From: Mycobacterium pseudokansasii
GTDB taxonomy: Bacteria; Actinomycetota; Actinomycetes; Mycobacteriales; Mycobacteriaceae
Direction: 5' to 3'
DNA length: 64,000 nucleotides
Assembly: GCF_900566075.1 (NCBI RefSeq)
Contig: NZ_UPHU01000001.1
Span: forward strand, 1,178,001-1,242,000
The notes below the pieces were generated by a model. It ran no database searches and was not told the DNA's origin. It saw nothing but the letters and a program-made list of their open reading frames with translations. The translations under genes were made by a program, and so were the position numbers. Below are positions 54,360-63,838 of this stretch, piece after piece (positions within the stretch are counted from its first letter, which is position 1; each line of letters starts with the position of its first letter).

Positions 54360-55394
54360 GTGCGGTGCGAGATCTCGATTTCGACGGGGCCGGCGGCCCG
54401 GTCCAGGCCACCGGCCCGCGAACCGGCCAGCGAACCGGCGCTGTGCGATGTCGATTTCGACAGCAGCGATCTCGCTGAGACCGAAGATTTCCTCGTCCGC
54501 ACCTACACCAAGATGCGTATCAGCGGCGAGGGTCGCCGGTGCCGAGCCCGTATCCAACGTCGTTGCCTGGGCTCGCTCAGCGTCGATGAACTGTCGTTCA
54601 GTTACGACATGGGCTACGACGCAAACCCGCTGGGGAAGATCCTGCTCTGCCGGGTCCGCAGTGGCCGGATCGAGGAGAACTTCATCGGCGAACCGCAGCA
54701 CATGTTGGCCCCCGGTGAGCTCGCCGTGATCGGCCCGCCGGAGCTGCCCCATTCCGGGCGGGTCCGCCACGCCGGCTACCAGCTGACCGGGTTTGACCCC
54801 ATGTTGCTGGATCGCGTGGCAGCCAGCGGCCCGGACCGGGCCCACGAGCCGGTTCGCTTGACCGGCCATCGACCGGTGTCGGTCGCGGCCGGCAACAGGC
54901 TCAGCGCCATGATCGACTATCTGCGGGACCACATTCTCGCTGATCCGAGCGCCGCGTCGGCGCCGCTGGTGATCGACACCGCCGCGGCGCACCTGGCCGT
55001 CGCCACCCTCAACGCTTTCCCCCACAGCGCGTTGCTCGATCCCACCCCGACCGACCGGCGCGATTCGGCCCGGCCGGTGCTGCTGCGCCGGGCCATGGCC
55101 TTCATCGAGGAAAACGCTCACCACGACGTCGCGTTGGCGGACATCGCTGCCCACGTCTACGTGACCCCGCGCGCCCTGCAGTACATGTTCCGCCAGCGCC
55201 TGGACTGCACGCCGATGCAGTATCTTCGCCGAGTCCGGCTGGACCGGGCTCACCGCGAGCTGTTGAATTCGTCCCGGGGGAGCGCCACGGTCAAGCAGAT
55301 CGCCAATCGATGGGGCTTTGCCCACATCGGCAGGTTCGCCATTTACTACCGAGAGAACTACGGCCGCTCGCCCCATGCGACCTTGCGGGGTTGA
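54360..55394 (+). CDS. AraC family transcriptional regulator
   Basis: A 344-residue regulator. The C-terminal 110 residues contain the two AraC helix-turn-helix motifs: ALADIAAHVYVTPRALQYMFRQRLDCTPMQYLRRVRLDRA and VKQIANRWGFAHIGRFAIYYRENYGRSP. The N-terminal half (CLGSLSVDELSFSYDMGYDANPLGKILLCRV) is a cupin-like sensing domain of the kind found in mycobacterial regulators with IsRPA/AraC_binding_2 architecture. I chose GTG 54360 because AAAGGG lies 6 bases upstream. An upstream in-phase start at 54252 would add a low-complexity Arg/Gly stretch. The targets are unknown. Confidence 0.88.
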   Translation: MRCEISISTGPAARSRPPAREPASEPALCDVDFDSSDLAETEDFLVRTYTKMRISGEGRRCRARIQRRCLGSLSVDELSFSYDMGYDANPLGKILLCRVRSGRIEENFIGEPQHMLAPGELAVIGPPELPHSGRVRHAGYQLTGFDPMLLDRVAASGPDRAHEPVRLTGHRPVSVAAGNRLSAMIDYLRDHILADPSAASAPLVIDTAAAHLAVATLNAFPHSALLDPTPTDRRDSARPVLLRRAMAFIEENAHHDVALADIAAHVYVTPRALQYMFRQRLDCTPMQYLRRVRLDRAHRELLNSSRGSATVKQIANRWGFAHIGRFAIYYRENYGRSPHATLRG

Positions 55395-55432
55395 CGCCGC
55401 GCGGGGAACCGGCTCGGAGCCGGGTTGCCGTC

Positions 55433-56185
55433 CTAGCGGTGCTTGAGCTCGATCAGCTTTTCGGCGATCTCGACGATTTTGGTGTTGGACTCCTGGGACA
55501 GCCGGCGCAGCAATTCGAAGGCGGCGACTGCGTTGATGTCGAACCGTTCCATGAGGATGCCCTTGGCCTGGCCGATCAGGTCGCGGTTGGCCAACGCGCT
55601 GCGGAATTGCTGTTGGCGGCGGATCAGGTTCCAGACCACGGTGGTGTGTGCGGCAAAGACCAGTCCCAGCTCGACGGATTCGTCGTCGAAGGCCTGGATG
55701 GACTCCGCGTAGAAGTTCAGGGCGGCCAGTGCCTTGTCGTTGCCGAAGAGCCGGAACGACATGATCGAGCGCACCGGGGTGCGCTCCAGCGCCGCGGTGC
55801 GATAGCGCGGCCAGCGCCCATCGGTCGTCAGGTCGTCGACGCGGATGGTGTGCTGCTCCCAGGCCGCCGACAGACACGGGCCCTGGCGGACATCGCGCTG
55901 GACGTCGTCGAGCACGGCCGGGTAGCGGTGCGTGGCGGCCAACGTCTGGATGGTCCCGGAGGTGTCGACGACGGTAACGCCGAGGTACTGAGCGCCGGGG
56001 ACCGAAGCCACCGTGATCGCGTTGATGTCGCGCAGCGCCGATTCGAAATCCGTTTCGCCCCGGCGTTGCAACTCGTCGACCTCGCTGAGCACCGTGTACA
56101 TGTGCTGTCGCTCAGGCGACAACGCCGTCTCGGGCCGTCTCGAGTCGTCGCCGAGGCGCGAGTCGGCACCCTCGCCGCAGCGCAT
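55433..56185 (-). CDS. GAF-ANTAR RNA-binding antiterminator
   Basis: A 250-residue two-domain protein. Residues 45-180 are a GAF sensor domain (GVTVVDTSGTIQTLAATHRYP, RQGPCLSAAWEQHTIRVDDL). Residues 185-245 are an ANTAR domain (FRSALANRDLIGQAKGILMERFDINAVAAFELLRRLSQESNTKIVEIAEKLIE). ANTAR proteins bind paired hairpins in nascent RNA and prevent termination. The GAF domain would sense a small molecule. It is divergent from the conservon kinase with about 380 bases between, and convergent with the AraC gene. Confidence 0.92.
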   Translation of the reverse strand: MRCGEGADSRLGDDSRRPETALSPERQHMYTVLSEVDELQRRGETDFESALRDINAITVASVPGAQYLGVTVVDTSGTIQTLAATHRYPAVLDDVQRDVRQGPCLSAAWEQHTIRVDDLTTDGRWPRYRTAALERTPVRSIMSFRLFGNDKALAALNFYAESIQAFDDESVELGLVFAAHTTVVWNLIRRQQQFRSALANRDLIGQAKGILMERFDINAVAAFELLRRLSQESNTKIVEIAEKLIELKHR

Positions 56186-56568
56186 GAATCCTCACCCCTC
56201 CCAACCGGCACCCGTGCAGCACCCCCAATGCAGGACTATCCCATCAGCCGACCAGCCCGACAAACGCCGCCGCCGACGTGCTCAACGCTGCACGAGACGC
56301 TCTGGGTGCGCGCTAATCCGTTGCAACACAACATAATTCGTGAGGAAGGTGGAAAACAGCTTCGTATGCCGGATCGCCACCGCCCACGCAGTCTTCGCAT
56401 TTCGGACTACTGCCGGCGCCCGGTGTGTTGCGGCGGACGTTATCTGCTCAGTAACAATTGTGGAGGCCTCGGCTTTGTTCACAGGGGAGCCTGTCATACT
56501 CGTCGGATTGCCAGGCGTTTGCGTTGGCTCTCAGCTGCCGGGGCGGGCGGAACAAGGCAGGAAGTTTG
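56186..56568. other. Divergent intergenic region between the GAF-ANTAR gene and the conservon
   Basis: About 380 bases that should carry both promoters. The segment 56330-56530 is less GC-rich (CAACACAACATAATTCGTGA) than the surroundings. An open plus-strand frame here is in phase with the kinase but lacks a ribosome binding site, so I do not call it coding. A leader-peptide frame begins at 56569. Confidence 0.45.
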
Positions 56569-56637
56569 ATGAGTCTCTGGTCTCTGCGAGCGCGACGAAT
56601 CAGGGGTGCGGCCGGTTCCCCGGCCGCAATAACGTGA
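56569..56637 (+). CDS. 22-residue leader peptide coupled to the conservon sensor kinase
   Basis: ATG 56569 follows AGGCAGGAAG by 4 bases and opens a frame encoding MSLWSLRARRIRGAAGSPAA plus IT. It ends in ACGTGA, where the TGA overlaps the kinase start GTG (GTGA). The kinase has no ribosome binding site of its own, so its translation probably depends on this small frame. Arg and Ala are frequent. It was not recognised as a known peptide. Confidence 0.55.
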   Translation: MSLWSLRARRIRGAAGSPAAIT

Positions 56638-59327
56638 CCATGTTCGCCCGCCCGACCACCCCGGTCGCGGCGGTTCCACCCGAGGTGCGCGGCGCCCAAC
56701 CACGGCCCGCGAGGCACCGCCCCGCGGCCTGGTCGCTGAGCAACTGGCCGGTTGGCTGGAAAGTCGTCGCGATCGCCGTGGTACCGCTGGTGCTGGCGAC
56801 GGTGTTCGGGCTATTGCGGGTCGACGCCGCGATGGCCAATTCCGGCAATCTGCGCCTAGTTGCTGCCCGGGCCAACGTGATTCCGGCGATCAGCAAGTAC
56901 ATGTCGGCACTGGACGTGGCGGTGCTGGCGAGTTCCACCGGGCGCGACGTCGAGGGAGCCAAGAAGAACTTCGCGGCCCGCAAGTACGAGCTGCAGACCC
57001 GCCTGGCCGACACCGACGTGATCCCCGACGTCCGGTCCGGGGTGAACACCCTGCTCAACGGCGGCCAGGCGTTGCTGGACAAGGTGCTGGACAACAGCAT
57101 CGGTCTGCGGGAGCGGATCACCACCTATGCGCCGCTGCTGTTGACGGCCGAGGACGCGATCAACGCGTCCGTGCGGGTCGACAGTGAGCAGATCCGGGCC
57201 CAGGTTCAGGGTCTGAGCCGCGCCGTCGGAGCACGCGGGCAGATGACGATGCAGGAGATCCTGGTGACCCGCGGCGCCGATCTGCCCGAGCCGCAACTGC
57301 GCACCTCGATGATCACCCTGGCCGGCACCGAACCGTCGACGCTGTTCGGGATGAGCGAAGTGCTCGGCGTCGGCTCACCGGACGCCAAGAATCTGCAGCA
57401 GCAGCTGCTCACCCGGATGGCGATCATGTCCGACCCGGCCAGCGAGCTCGTCGACAATCCCGAACTGCTGCGTTCGATCAAGATCACCGACGGGATCGCC
57501 GAACAGGTCATCAAGGACGCCACCGCGTCGGTGACGAATTCGGTCCAGGCGCAGGCCACCGCGCGGCGCGACGCCGCCATCCGCGACGCCGTGCTGGTGC
57601 TGGCCGCCATCACGATCGCACTGGTCATCGTGTTGCTCGTGGCGCGAGCGCTGGTCCGGCCGCTGCGGGTACTGCGCGACGGCGCGCTGAAAGTCGCCCA
57701 CACCGACCTCGAGGGCGAAATCACCCGGGTGCGAGCCGGCGCCGAGCCGCAGCCGGAGCCGCTGGCCGTCTACACCACCGAAGAAATCGGCCAGGTCGCC
57801 CATGCGGTCGACGAGCTGCACACCCAGGCTCTACTGTTGGCCGGCGACGAGGCGCGACTGCGGCTGCTGGTCAACGACATGTTCGAAACCATGTCCCGGC
57901 GCAGCCGTTCCCTGGTTGACCAGCAGCTGTCGCTGATCGACCGGCTCGAGCGCAACGAGCAGGACCCCGACCGGCTCGACAGCCTGTTCCGGCTGGATCA
58001 CCTGGCCGCGCGGCTGCGCCGCAACAGCGCCAACCTGCTGGTTCTGGCGGGTGCGGAGATTTCCCGGGACCGGCGCGAACCGGTTCCGTTGCCGACGGTG
58101 GTCAGCGCCGCCGTCTCGGAAGTCGAGGATTACCGCCGTGTCGCCGTCGGCGGCGTGGCCGACTGTAAGGTGCTCGGCGCGGCCGCCGGCAGTGTCATCC
58201 ACCTGCTCGCCGAGCTGATCGACAACGCGCTGAGCTATTCGCCGCCCAACACCTCCGTTCGGGTTTCGGCGGTTCGAGGCAGCGCGGGTGGGGCGCTGCT
58301 GCGCATCGCCGACAGCGGCCTGGGCATGACCGACTCCGATCGGCGCATCGCCAATATGCGGCTGCAGGCCGGCGGCGAGGTGACCCCCGACAACGCGCGC
58401 CACATGGGTCTTTTCGTGGTCGGCCGACTGGCGGCCCGCCATGGCATCCGGGTGGGCTTGCGCGGCCCGTCGACCGGTGAAGCCGGTAATGGCACCACCG
58501 CCGAGGTCTACCTGCCCGTTGCCGTGCTGGCTGGCGAAGCGCCGGCGGGCCAGGCCGGTGCGCCCGCGCCCACGCCGCGGCCGTTCGTGATCAAGCCGCC
58601 CACGCCCGAACCGGCGCCGGACCCGGCCGCGACGTCGTCGTACCAAAACGGTGCCGATAAGCCGGTGCCGCCGGTGACCTTGCTGCCGCGCCGCAAGCCG
58701 GGCTCCAGCGGCATCACCGACATTCCCGCCCAGCCCGCCGGCCAGCAGCCACCGGCCCGGCGCGAACTGAAAACGCCCTGGTGGGAGACCCGGCACGACG
58801 CCCGGCAGGAGGCCCGGCAGACCCCGGCTCAGACACCGCCCCCGAAGCCGGCCACCGCGTCGGATACCTCCGCGTTTTTCGCGCCGCGCTCGACCGCCGC
58901 CGGTGCGCGGCCCGCCGATCCGCCGCCCAAGCCGTCGGCTCCCGCCGGTCCCGTTGATGACGACGTGATCTACCAGCGGATGCTGTCGGAAATGTTGGGT
59001 GACCCGCGCGAGCTGGCCGCAAGCCCCGATCTGGATTGGCGGTCGGTGTGGGATCGCGGCTGGTCGGCCGCTGCCGAGGCCCAGGACAAGCCGGTGGAAT
59101 CGCGCACCGACCACGGCCTGCCGGTGCGCACCCCCGGCGCCCGGCTGGTCCCCGGCGCCGCCGAACCCGGGCCCGGCGGCGGACCGCATCCCGACCGGCA
59201 ACCGCCGGCTGCGGCCACGGTGCGTGACCCCGATGCGGTTCGAGCCTCCATCGGCAGCCACTTCGGTGGCGTGCACACCGGCCGGGCGCACGCCCGCACG
59301 ACCAGTCAGGAAGCCGATCAGCAATGA
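56634..59327 (+). CDS. Nitrate/nitrite-sensor-like histidine kinase of the mfpA conservon, Rv3365c-like
   Basis: An 897-residue membrane sensor kinase homologue. TM1 is [21 protein letters not shown] (about residues 43-63), then an extracytoplasmic NIT-type domain with [20 protein letters not shown]2 is [23 protein letters not shown] (about 322-344) with a HAMP segment ([20 protein letters not shown]). The ATPase domain has the N box [16 protein letters not shown] and G box [14 protein letters not shown] classical phospho-accepting His box is not evident, as in other conservons. The last 280 residues are a Pro/Ala-rich tail. Start GTG 56634 gives MTMFARP. It overlaps the roadblock gene by 4 bases. 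Confidence 0.93.
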   Translation: MTMFARPTTPVAAVPPEVRGAQPRPARHRPAAWSLSNWPVGWKVVAIAVVPLVLATVFGLLRVDAAMANSGNLRLVAARANVIPAISKYMSALDVAVLASSTGRDVEGAKKNFAARKYELQTRLADTDVIPDVRSGVNTLLNGGQALLDKVLDNSIGLRERITTYAPLLLTAEDAINASVRVDSEQIRAQVQGLSRAVGARGQMTMQEILVTRGADLPEPQLRTSMITLAGTEPSTLFGMSEVLGVGSPDAKNLQQQLLTRMAIMSDPASELVDNPELLRSIKITDGIAEQVIKDATASVTNSVQAQATARRDAAIRDAVLVLAAITIALVIVLLVARALVRPLRVLRDGALKVAHTDLEGEITRVRAGAEPQPEPLAVYTTEEIGQVAHAVDELHTQALLLAGDEARLRLLVNDMFETMSRRSRSLVDQQLSLIDRLERNEQDPDRLDSLFRLDHLAARLRRNSANLLVLAGAEISRDRREPVPLPTVVSAAVSEVEDYRRVAVGGVADCKVLGAAAGSVIHLLAELIDNALSYSPPNTSVRVSAVRGSAGGALLRIADSGLGMTDSDRRIANMRLQAGGEVTPDNARHMGLFVVGRLAARHGIRVGLRGPSTGEAGNGTTAEVYLPVAVLAGEAPAGQAGAPAPTPRPFVIKPPTPEPAPDPAATSSYQNGADKPVPPVTLLPRRKPGSSGITDIPAQPAGQQPPARRELKTPWWETRHDARQEARQTPAQTPPPKPATASDTSAFFAPRSTAAGARPADPPPKPSAPAGPVDDDVIYQRMLSEMLGDPRELAASPDLDWRSVWDRGWSAAAEAQDKPVESRTDHGLPVRTPGARLVPGAAEPGPGGGPHPDRQPPAAATVRDPDAVRASIGSHFGGVHTGRAHARTTSQEADQQ

Positions 59328-59755
59328 ACACCCGTTCGTTGGACAGCCCGCTGGACTGGCTGGTGTCGAAATTCGCCCGCGAGGTGCCCGGCGTGGCGCA
59401 TGCCCTGCTGGTGTCCGTCGACGGTCTACCGCTGGCCGCCAGCGAGTATCTACCCCGGGAACGCGCCGACCAACTGGCGGCCGTCGCTTCCGGCCTGGCC
59501 AGCCTGGCCACCGGGGCCGCCCAGCTGTTCGAGGGTGGTCAGGTGTTGCAGTCGGTGGTCGAGATGCAGAACGGCTTCCTGCTGCTGATGCGGGTTGGCG
59601 ACGGCTCGCACCTGGCGACGTTGGCGGTCACCGGATGCGACATCGGGCAGATCGGCTACGAAATGGCCATCCTGGTCGAGCGGGTCGGCAGCGTCGTGCA
59701 GTCCTCCCGCCGGGCCCAACCCGAGCCGCAATGGACAGACGCGACCCGCCGCTAG
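59324..59755 (+). CDS. Roadblock/LC7 domain protein (conservon B), Rv3364c-like
   Basis: A 143-residue roadblock/LC7 (MglB-like) protein. The core [49 protein letters not shown] is the defining fold. These proteins dimerise and act on the small GTPase encoded in the same operon. The ATG overlaps the kinase stop (ATGA) and the end overlaps the DUF742 gene by 25 bases, so the operon is tightly coupled. Confidence 0.93.
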   Translation: MNTRSLDSPLDWLVSKFAREVPGVAHALLVSVDGLPLAASEYLPRERADQLAAVASGLASLATGAAQLFEGGQVLQSVVEMQNGFLLLMRVGDGSHLATLAVTGCDIGQIGYEMAILVERVGSVVQSSRRAQPEPQWTDATRR

Positions 59756-60114
59756 CCCGGCCGGGGGCGAACCTGGTCCGCCCGTACACCCTGACGGCCG
59801 GCCGCACCGGCACCGACATAGACCTGCCACTGGAAGCGCCGGTGCAGGCGCTGCCGGCGGGCTCGGCTCACCGCTGGCCGCCGCACGACATGCGAGGCAA
59901 GATCATCCGGTTATGCGCCGACAGCCCGTCGAGCCCGTCGGTGGCCGAAATCGCTGCCCGGCTGGATTTGCCGGTCGGCGTCGCGCGCGTCCTGGTGGGT
60001 GATCTGGTCAGCTCCGACTACCTTCGGGTGCATCGGACGATGACCGACCGCTCGACCAGCGATGAGCGCCGCGAACTCATAGGAAGGACGCTGCGTGGGC
60101 TCCAAGCACTCTGA
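59731..60114 (+). CDS. DUF742 protein (conservon C), Rv3363c-like
   Basis: A 127-residue DUF742 protein. [27 protein letters not shown] is the family start. [48 protein letters not shown] is a winged-helix-like segment. Conservon C proteins link the sensor kinase system to the GTPase and may bind DNA or a partner. The start ATG 59731 lies inside the roadblock gene; the 3' end overlaps the GTPase gene by 20 bases. Confidence 0.92.
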   Translation: MDRRDPPLARPGANLVRPYTLTAGRTGTDIDLPLEAPVQALPAGSAHRWPPHDMRGKIIRLCADSPSSPSVAEIAARLDLPVGVARVLVGDLVSSDYLRVHRTMTDRSTSDERRELIGRTLRGLQAL

Positions 60115-60682
60115 GGTGCACCCGGGGCGGGGTACCGCGGCCCATGCCTCCACGAAGATCGTCATCGCGGGCGGATTCGGCGCCGGCAAGACCACGTTCG
60201 TCGGCGCGGTGTCGGAGATCATGCCGTTGCGCACCGAAGCGATGGTCACCGATGCCTCGGTGGGCGTCGACATGCTCGAAGCCACCCCGGACAAGCAGAC
60301 CACCACGGTGGCGATGGACTTCGGCCGCATCACCCTGGGCGAGGATCTGGTGCTCTACCTGTTCGGCACACCCGGCCAGCGCCGGTTCTGGTTCATGTGG
60401 GACGACCTGGTGCGCGGCGCCATCGGCGCGATCGTCCTGGTCGACTGCCGCCGCCTGGAGGACAGCTTCGGCGCGGTCGACTTCTTCGAGCACCGCAACC
60501 TGCCGTTCCTGGTCGCGGTCAACGAATTCGACGGTGCACCAAGGTATCCGGCCGCCGAGGTGCGCCAGGCGCTGACGCTGCCCGCGCACATCCCGGTGAT
60601 CAGCATCGACGCCCGCAGCCGCAGGTCTGCCACCGACGCGCTGATCGCGGTCAGCGAGTACGCGCTGGCGAGTCTGAGCTGA
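60095..60682 (+). CDS. Small Ras-like GTPase (conservon D), Rv3362c-like
   Basis: A 195-residue ATP/GTP-binding protein. The P-loop GGFGAGKTT is at residues 26-34, TPDKQTTTVAMDFGRI corresponds to switch I, LFGTPGQRRFWFMWDD to switch II, and VNEFD replaces the usual NKxD recognition motif. It starts at GTG 60095. In M. smegmatis the equivalent GTPase (MfpB) is reported to act with MfpA in quinolone tolerance. mfpA follows 4 bases after its stop. Confidence 0.94.
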   Translation: MGSKHSEVHPGRGTAAHASTKIVIAGGFGAGKTTFVGAVSEIMPLRTEAMVTDASVGVDMLEATPDKQTTTVAMDFGRITLGEDLVLYLFGTPGQRRFWFMWDDLVRGAIGAIVLVDCRRLEDSFGAVDFFEHRNLPFLVAVNEFDGAPRYPAAEVRQALTLPAHIPVISIDARSRRSATDALIAVSEYALASLS

Positions 60683-60686
60683 CCGC

Positions 60687-61235
60687 GTGCCGACCTGGAT
60701 CGACCGCGAATTCACCGGCGAGGACTTCCGAGACCAGGATCTCAGCCGATTGCGCACCGAGCGCGTCGTGTTCAGCGGATGCGACTTCAGCGGCGTCAAC
60801 CTGGCCGAATCGCAGCACTGCGGATCGGCGTTTCGCAATTGCACCTTTGAGCGAACAACGTTGTGGCACAGTACCTTTCAGCAATGTAGCCTGCTGGGTT
60901 CGGTGTTCGTGAGTTGCCGGCTGCGGCCGCTGACGTTCGACGAGGTCGATTTCACCCTCGCGGTGCTGGGGGGCAACGACCTGCGCGGTGCCGACCTGAG
61001 CGGCTGCCGGCTGCGCGAGACCAGCCTGGTGGAGACCGACCTGCGCAAGGCCGTGCTGCGCGGCGCCGACCTGAGCGGTGCCCGGACCACGGGTACCCGG
61101 CTGGAGCAGGCCGATCTGCGCGGGGCCACCGTCGACCCGTCGTTGTGGCGCACCGCGTCGCTCGCCGGTGCGCGCATCGACGTGCCGCAGGCCCTGTCGT
61201 TCGCGCTGGCCCACGGCTTGCGGTTGGACGCGTGA
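60687..61235 (+). CDS. mfpA: Pentapeptide-repeat protein MfpA, DNA gyrase modulator
   Basis: A 182-residue right-handed beta-helix of pentapeptide repeats (A/N)(D/L)(L/F)xx, for example DFSGVNLAESQHC, DLRGADLSGCRLRETSL and ADLSGARTTGTRLEQADL. MfpA mimics DNA and binds gyrase, giving low-level fluoroquinolone resistance. The length is one residue off the M. tuberculosis protein (183). The C-terminal helix is DVPQALSFALAHGLRL. Start GTG 60687. It is the last gene of the conservon operon and converges on the ABC transporter gene with 4 bases between stops. Confidence 0.95.
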   Translation: MPTWIDREFTGEDFRDQDLSRLRTERVVFSGCDFSGVNLAESQHCGSAFRNCTFERTTLWHSTFQQCSLLGSVFVSCRLRPLTFDEVDFTLAVLGGNDLRGADLSGCRLRETSLVETDLRKAVLRGADLSGARTTGTRLEQADLRGATVDPSLWRTASLAGARIDVPQALSFALAHGLRLDA

Positions 61236-61239
61236 GGGC

Positions 61240-63780
61240 TTAGCGCTTGAGCCTGATCCGCCACAACACGAAGCCGGCGTAGACCGTAGACAACAGGCCC
61301 AGCATCGCCATGTCGAGCAGCCAGGCTCCGGTGGTGTGATGCCAGTGGCTGTCCTTCGGGCTGAACGGGCTTGGTTGCACGGTGTTGAGGTCGACCGTCG
61401 AGGCCGACGCCGCGAAGCCCCACCGCGCCGGCGTGAGCCAGGACAGCTGGTCGAGCACCACGCGGTTGGTGACCGGAATGATGCCGCTGGAGAACACCAG
61501 CTGCGCCATGATCGCCACCACCAGCAGCGGCAGGATCTGCTCGCTGGAGCGGGCCAGCGCGGACATGCCCATGCCGACGATCGCCGAGGCGAAGCAGGTG
61601 GCGGCGACGGCGACAAACAGCTCGAGTGTCGGGTTGCCCAGCAGCACGGCGCCACGGGTCGGGGCGCCCTTGCCGATCACCGCGATGGTGGTCACGATCG
61701 CCGCCTGGGCGGTGGCGAACATCGAGAACACCGCGATCTTGGCCAGCAGGTATGCCTGTGTGGACAAGCCGAACGCTTGCTCGCGGTGGAAGATGGGCCG
61801 CTCGCCGACCAAGTCGCGGATGGTCAGCGCGGTGCCCATGAACACGGCCCCGACGCACAGCAGAACGAGTATCTGCGCCGGCTCGGCGGGCGTCTTACCG
61901 TTCGGGTCGGCCACGCCGAAACCGCTGTGGCCCGGCACCGTCAAGGTGAGCAGCCCCAGCAGGAACGGCAGCGCGGCCAGAAACACGGTGTACCACCGAT
62001 CCGAGACCACCAGCCGGACCTGCCGGCGCGCGACCGTCGAGAACTGGCGCCACACGTCGACGCGCACCGGCTCGCCCAGGTCTCCGGGCTCGGCCCGCGC
62101 CGAGAGCTTCGGCTCCGACCCCCGCTGCGCCAGGAACCGGCGCTTGGCCTCGTCGGGATCGGCGCCCACCTTGACGAAGATGTGGGCCCAGTTGCTGGTG
62201 CCCATCACCGAGCCCACCTGCTCGGGCGGGCCGAAGTAGGCGGTCTTGCCCCCGGGCGCCAGCAACAGCAACTGGTCGCACAGGTCCAGGTAGGACACCG
62301 AATGGGTGACCACCACCACGGTGCGACCCGCGTCGGCGAGCTTGCGCAGCATCATCATGACCTGGGAATCCAGCGCCGGGTCCAGGCCGGTGGTCGGTTC
62401 GTCGAGAATCAGCAGCGACGGCCCGGTGAGCAGTTCCAGCGCCACCGACGCGCGCTTTCGTTGCCCGCCGGACAACTTGTCGACCCGGGTATCGCCGTGC
62501 TCGGTCAGCTCGAGCTCCTCGAGCACCTGGGCCACGACCTTGGCCCGGTCGGTGCTGCTGGTGTCCGGTGGCAGGCGCAGCTCGGCGGCATAGCCCAGCG
62601 CCTGGTTCACCGTCAGCTGGCGGTGCACGACGTCGTCTTGCGGAACCATCCCGATCCTGCTGCGCAGGGTCGGGTATTCGGCGTGGATGTCGTGTCCCTC
62701 GAAGGTGATCGAGCCGGCGCTGGGGCGGGTGTAGCCGGCGATCAGCCTGGCCAGCGTGGTCTTGCCCGCTCCCGACCCGCCGATGATGGCGGTCAGGGTG
62801 CCCGGACGGGCAGTCAGCGAGATGTTGTCGAGCAGCTGCTTGCCGTCGATCTCGAACTGCACCCGGTTGACCTCCAGGCCGCCGGCTGGCGTCCCGGCAT
62901 CGACCTGGCGGGTCAGCGTGCCGGCGGAGAACACCATGTCGACATTGCCGATGGTGACCACGTAGCCTTCGCTGAGCACCGCCGACCCGATCCGCACCCC
63001 GTTGACGTACGTTCCGTTGACACTGCGCGCGTCGCGGATTTCGGTGCCGAGCGCCGTCTGGACCAGAAAGGCGTGCCGTCGTGACGCCAAGACGTCGGGG
63101 ACGACGACGTCGTTGTCCTGCGCTCGGCCAATGGTCACTGCACCCGCCAGCCGGCGGTTTCGGCCGGATTCGGGCCACAGTGAACGGATCACCTTCGTCG
63201 CCAGGTTTGACGGGTCGCGCAGAGGAGCAGGCGGGTGGCTGGGCGGGCGCGGCGGCGCAGGGTCCGGCGCCAGGTATGGCCGCATCTGGGTGGGTGGCGG
63301 GTAGGGCCCGGGATGGGGCTTGCCCAGCGTGGTCGGGCGTGCGGGGTGGGCGGGCTCCATCGACGGTATCGGGCCCGGCGGTGGCGGCGGAACCGGTCGC
63401 GCAGCCGGATGCGGGTGGCGCTGCGCGGCCGGTATCGGCGTCGTTCGCGGCGGCCGTCCGGCCGGCGCCTCATGCCGTCCGACCTCGAAGGTCAGGCATG
63501 GTCCGTCGGGGCTGCCGATGTTGATCTTCTGGCCGGGCCGAATTTCGACGGCGTGTACCCGCCGGTTGTCGACGAAGGTGCCCTCATGTGACCCGTTGTC
63601 GATCGCCATCCACCTGCCATGGTCGAAGCGCAGCAGCAGGTGGGCCCGGGAGACCGAGGGGTGGGTGACGCGCATGTCGGCACGCAGGTCGCTGCCGACG
63701 ATGATGTCGTGACCTGCGGCGAAAGTACGTTGCGGCCCGAGCCCCGACACTGTCAGCACGGGCGGCGCCACCGTGTTCAT
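61240..63780 (-). CDS. FHA-domain ABC transporter (ABCG type), Rv1747-like
   Basis: An 846-residue exporter-type half-transporter, Rv1747-like. FHA domain 1 (IIVGSDLRADMRVTHPSVSRAH, then NGSHEGTFVDNRRV) is at about residues 20-95. A Pro-rich linker follows, then FHA domain 2 (VTIGRAQDNDVVVPDVLASRRHA) near residues 225-300. The ABC domain has Walker A GGSGAGKTT, signature LSGGQRKRA and Walker B LLILDEPTTGLDP. Six membrane helices end the protein. FHA domains bind phosphothreonine, and Rv1747 is known to be phosphorylated by PknF and to export phosphatidylinositol mannosides. It is immediately downstream of a second, similar gene that runs off the window. Confidence 0.95.
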   Translation of the reverse strand: MNTVAPPVLTVSGLGPQRTFAAGHDIIVGSDLRADMRVTHPSVSRAHLLLRFDHGRWMAIDNGSHEGTFVDNRRVHAVEIRPGQKINIGSPDGPCLTFEVGRHEAPAGRPPRTTPIPAAQRHPHPAARPVPPPPPGPIPSMEPAHPARPTTLGKPHPGPYPPPTQMRPYLAPDPAPPRPPSHPPAPLRDPSNLATKVIRSLWPESGRNRRLAGAVTIGRAQDNDVVVPDVLASRRHAFLVQTALGTEIRDARSVNGTYVNGVRIGSAVLSEGYVVTIGNVDMVFSAGTLTRQVDAGTPAGGLEVNRVQFEIDGKQLLDNISLTARPGTLTAIIGGSGAGKTTLARLIAGYTRPSAGSITFEGHDIHAEYPTLRSRIGMVPQDDVVHRQLTVNQALGYAAELRLPPDTSSTDRAKVVAQVLEELELTEHGDTRVDKLSGGQRKRASVALELLTGPSLLILDEPTTGLDPALDSQVMMMLRKLADAGRTVVVVTHSVSYLDLCDQLLLLAPGGKTAYFGPPEQVGSVMGTSNWAHIFVKVGADPDEAKRRFLAQRGSEPKLSARAEPGDLGEPVRVDVWRQFSTVARRQVRLVVSDRWYTVFLAALPFLLGLLTLTVPGHSGFGVADPNGKTPAEPAQILVLLCVGAVFMGTALTIRDLVGERPIFHREQAFGLSTQAYLLAKIAVFSMFATAQAAIVTTIAVIGKGAPTRGAVLLGNPTLELFVAVAATCFASAIVGMGMSALARSSEQILPLLVVAIMAQLVFSSGIIPVTNRVVLDQLSWLTPARWGFAASASTVDLNTVQPSPFSPKDSHWHHTTGAWLLDMAMLGLLSTVYAGFVLWRIRLKR

Positions 63781-63838
63781 CGAAATTAGCTGTAGCCGCT
63801 GACACCCGCTCCGAAACCTGGACGGGCTTCGGCCCGCG

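Noticed and set aside
57831..59324. A long Gly/Arg-rich frame antisense to the kinase tail
   Set aside because: It is complementary to the Pro/Ala-rich tail of the sensor kinase and has no recognisable domain.
61078..63084. A 668-codon plus-strand frame opposite the FHA-ABC gene
   Set aside because: The minus strand has FHA, Walker A, signature and Walker B motifs; the plus frame has none.
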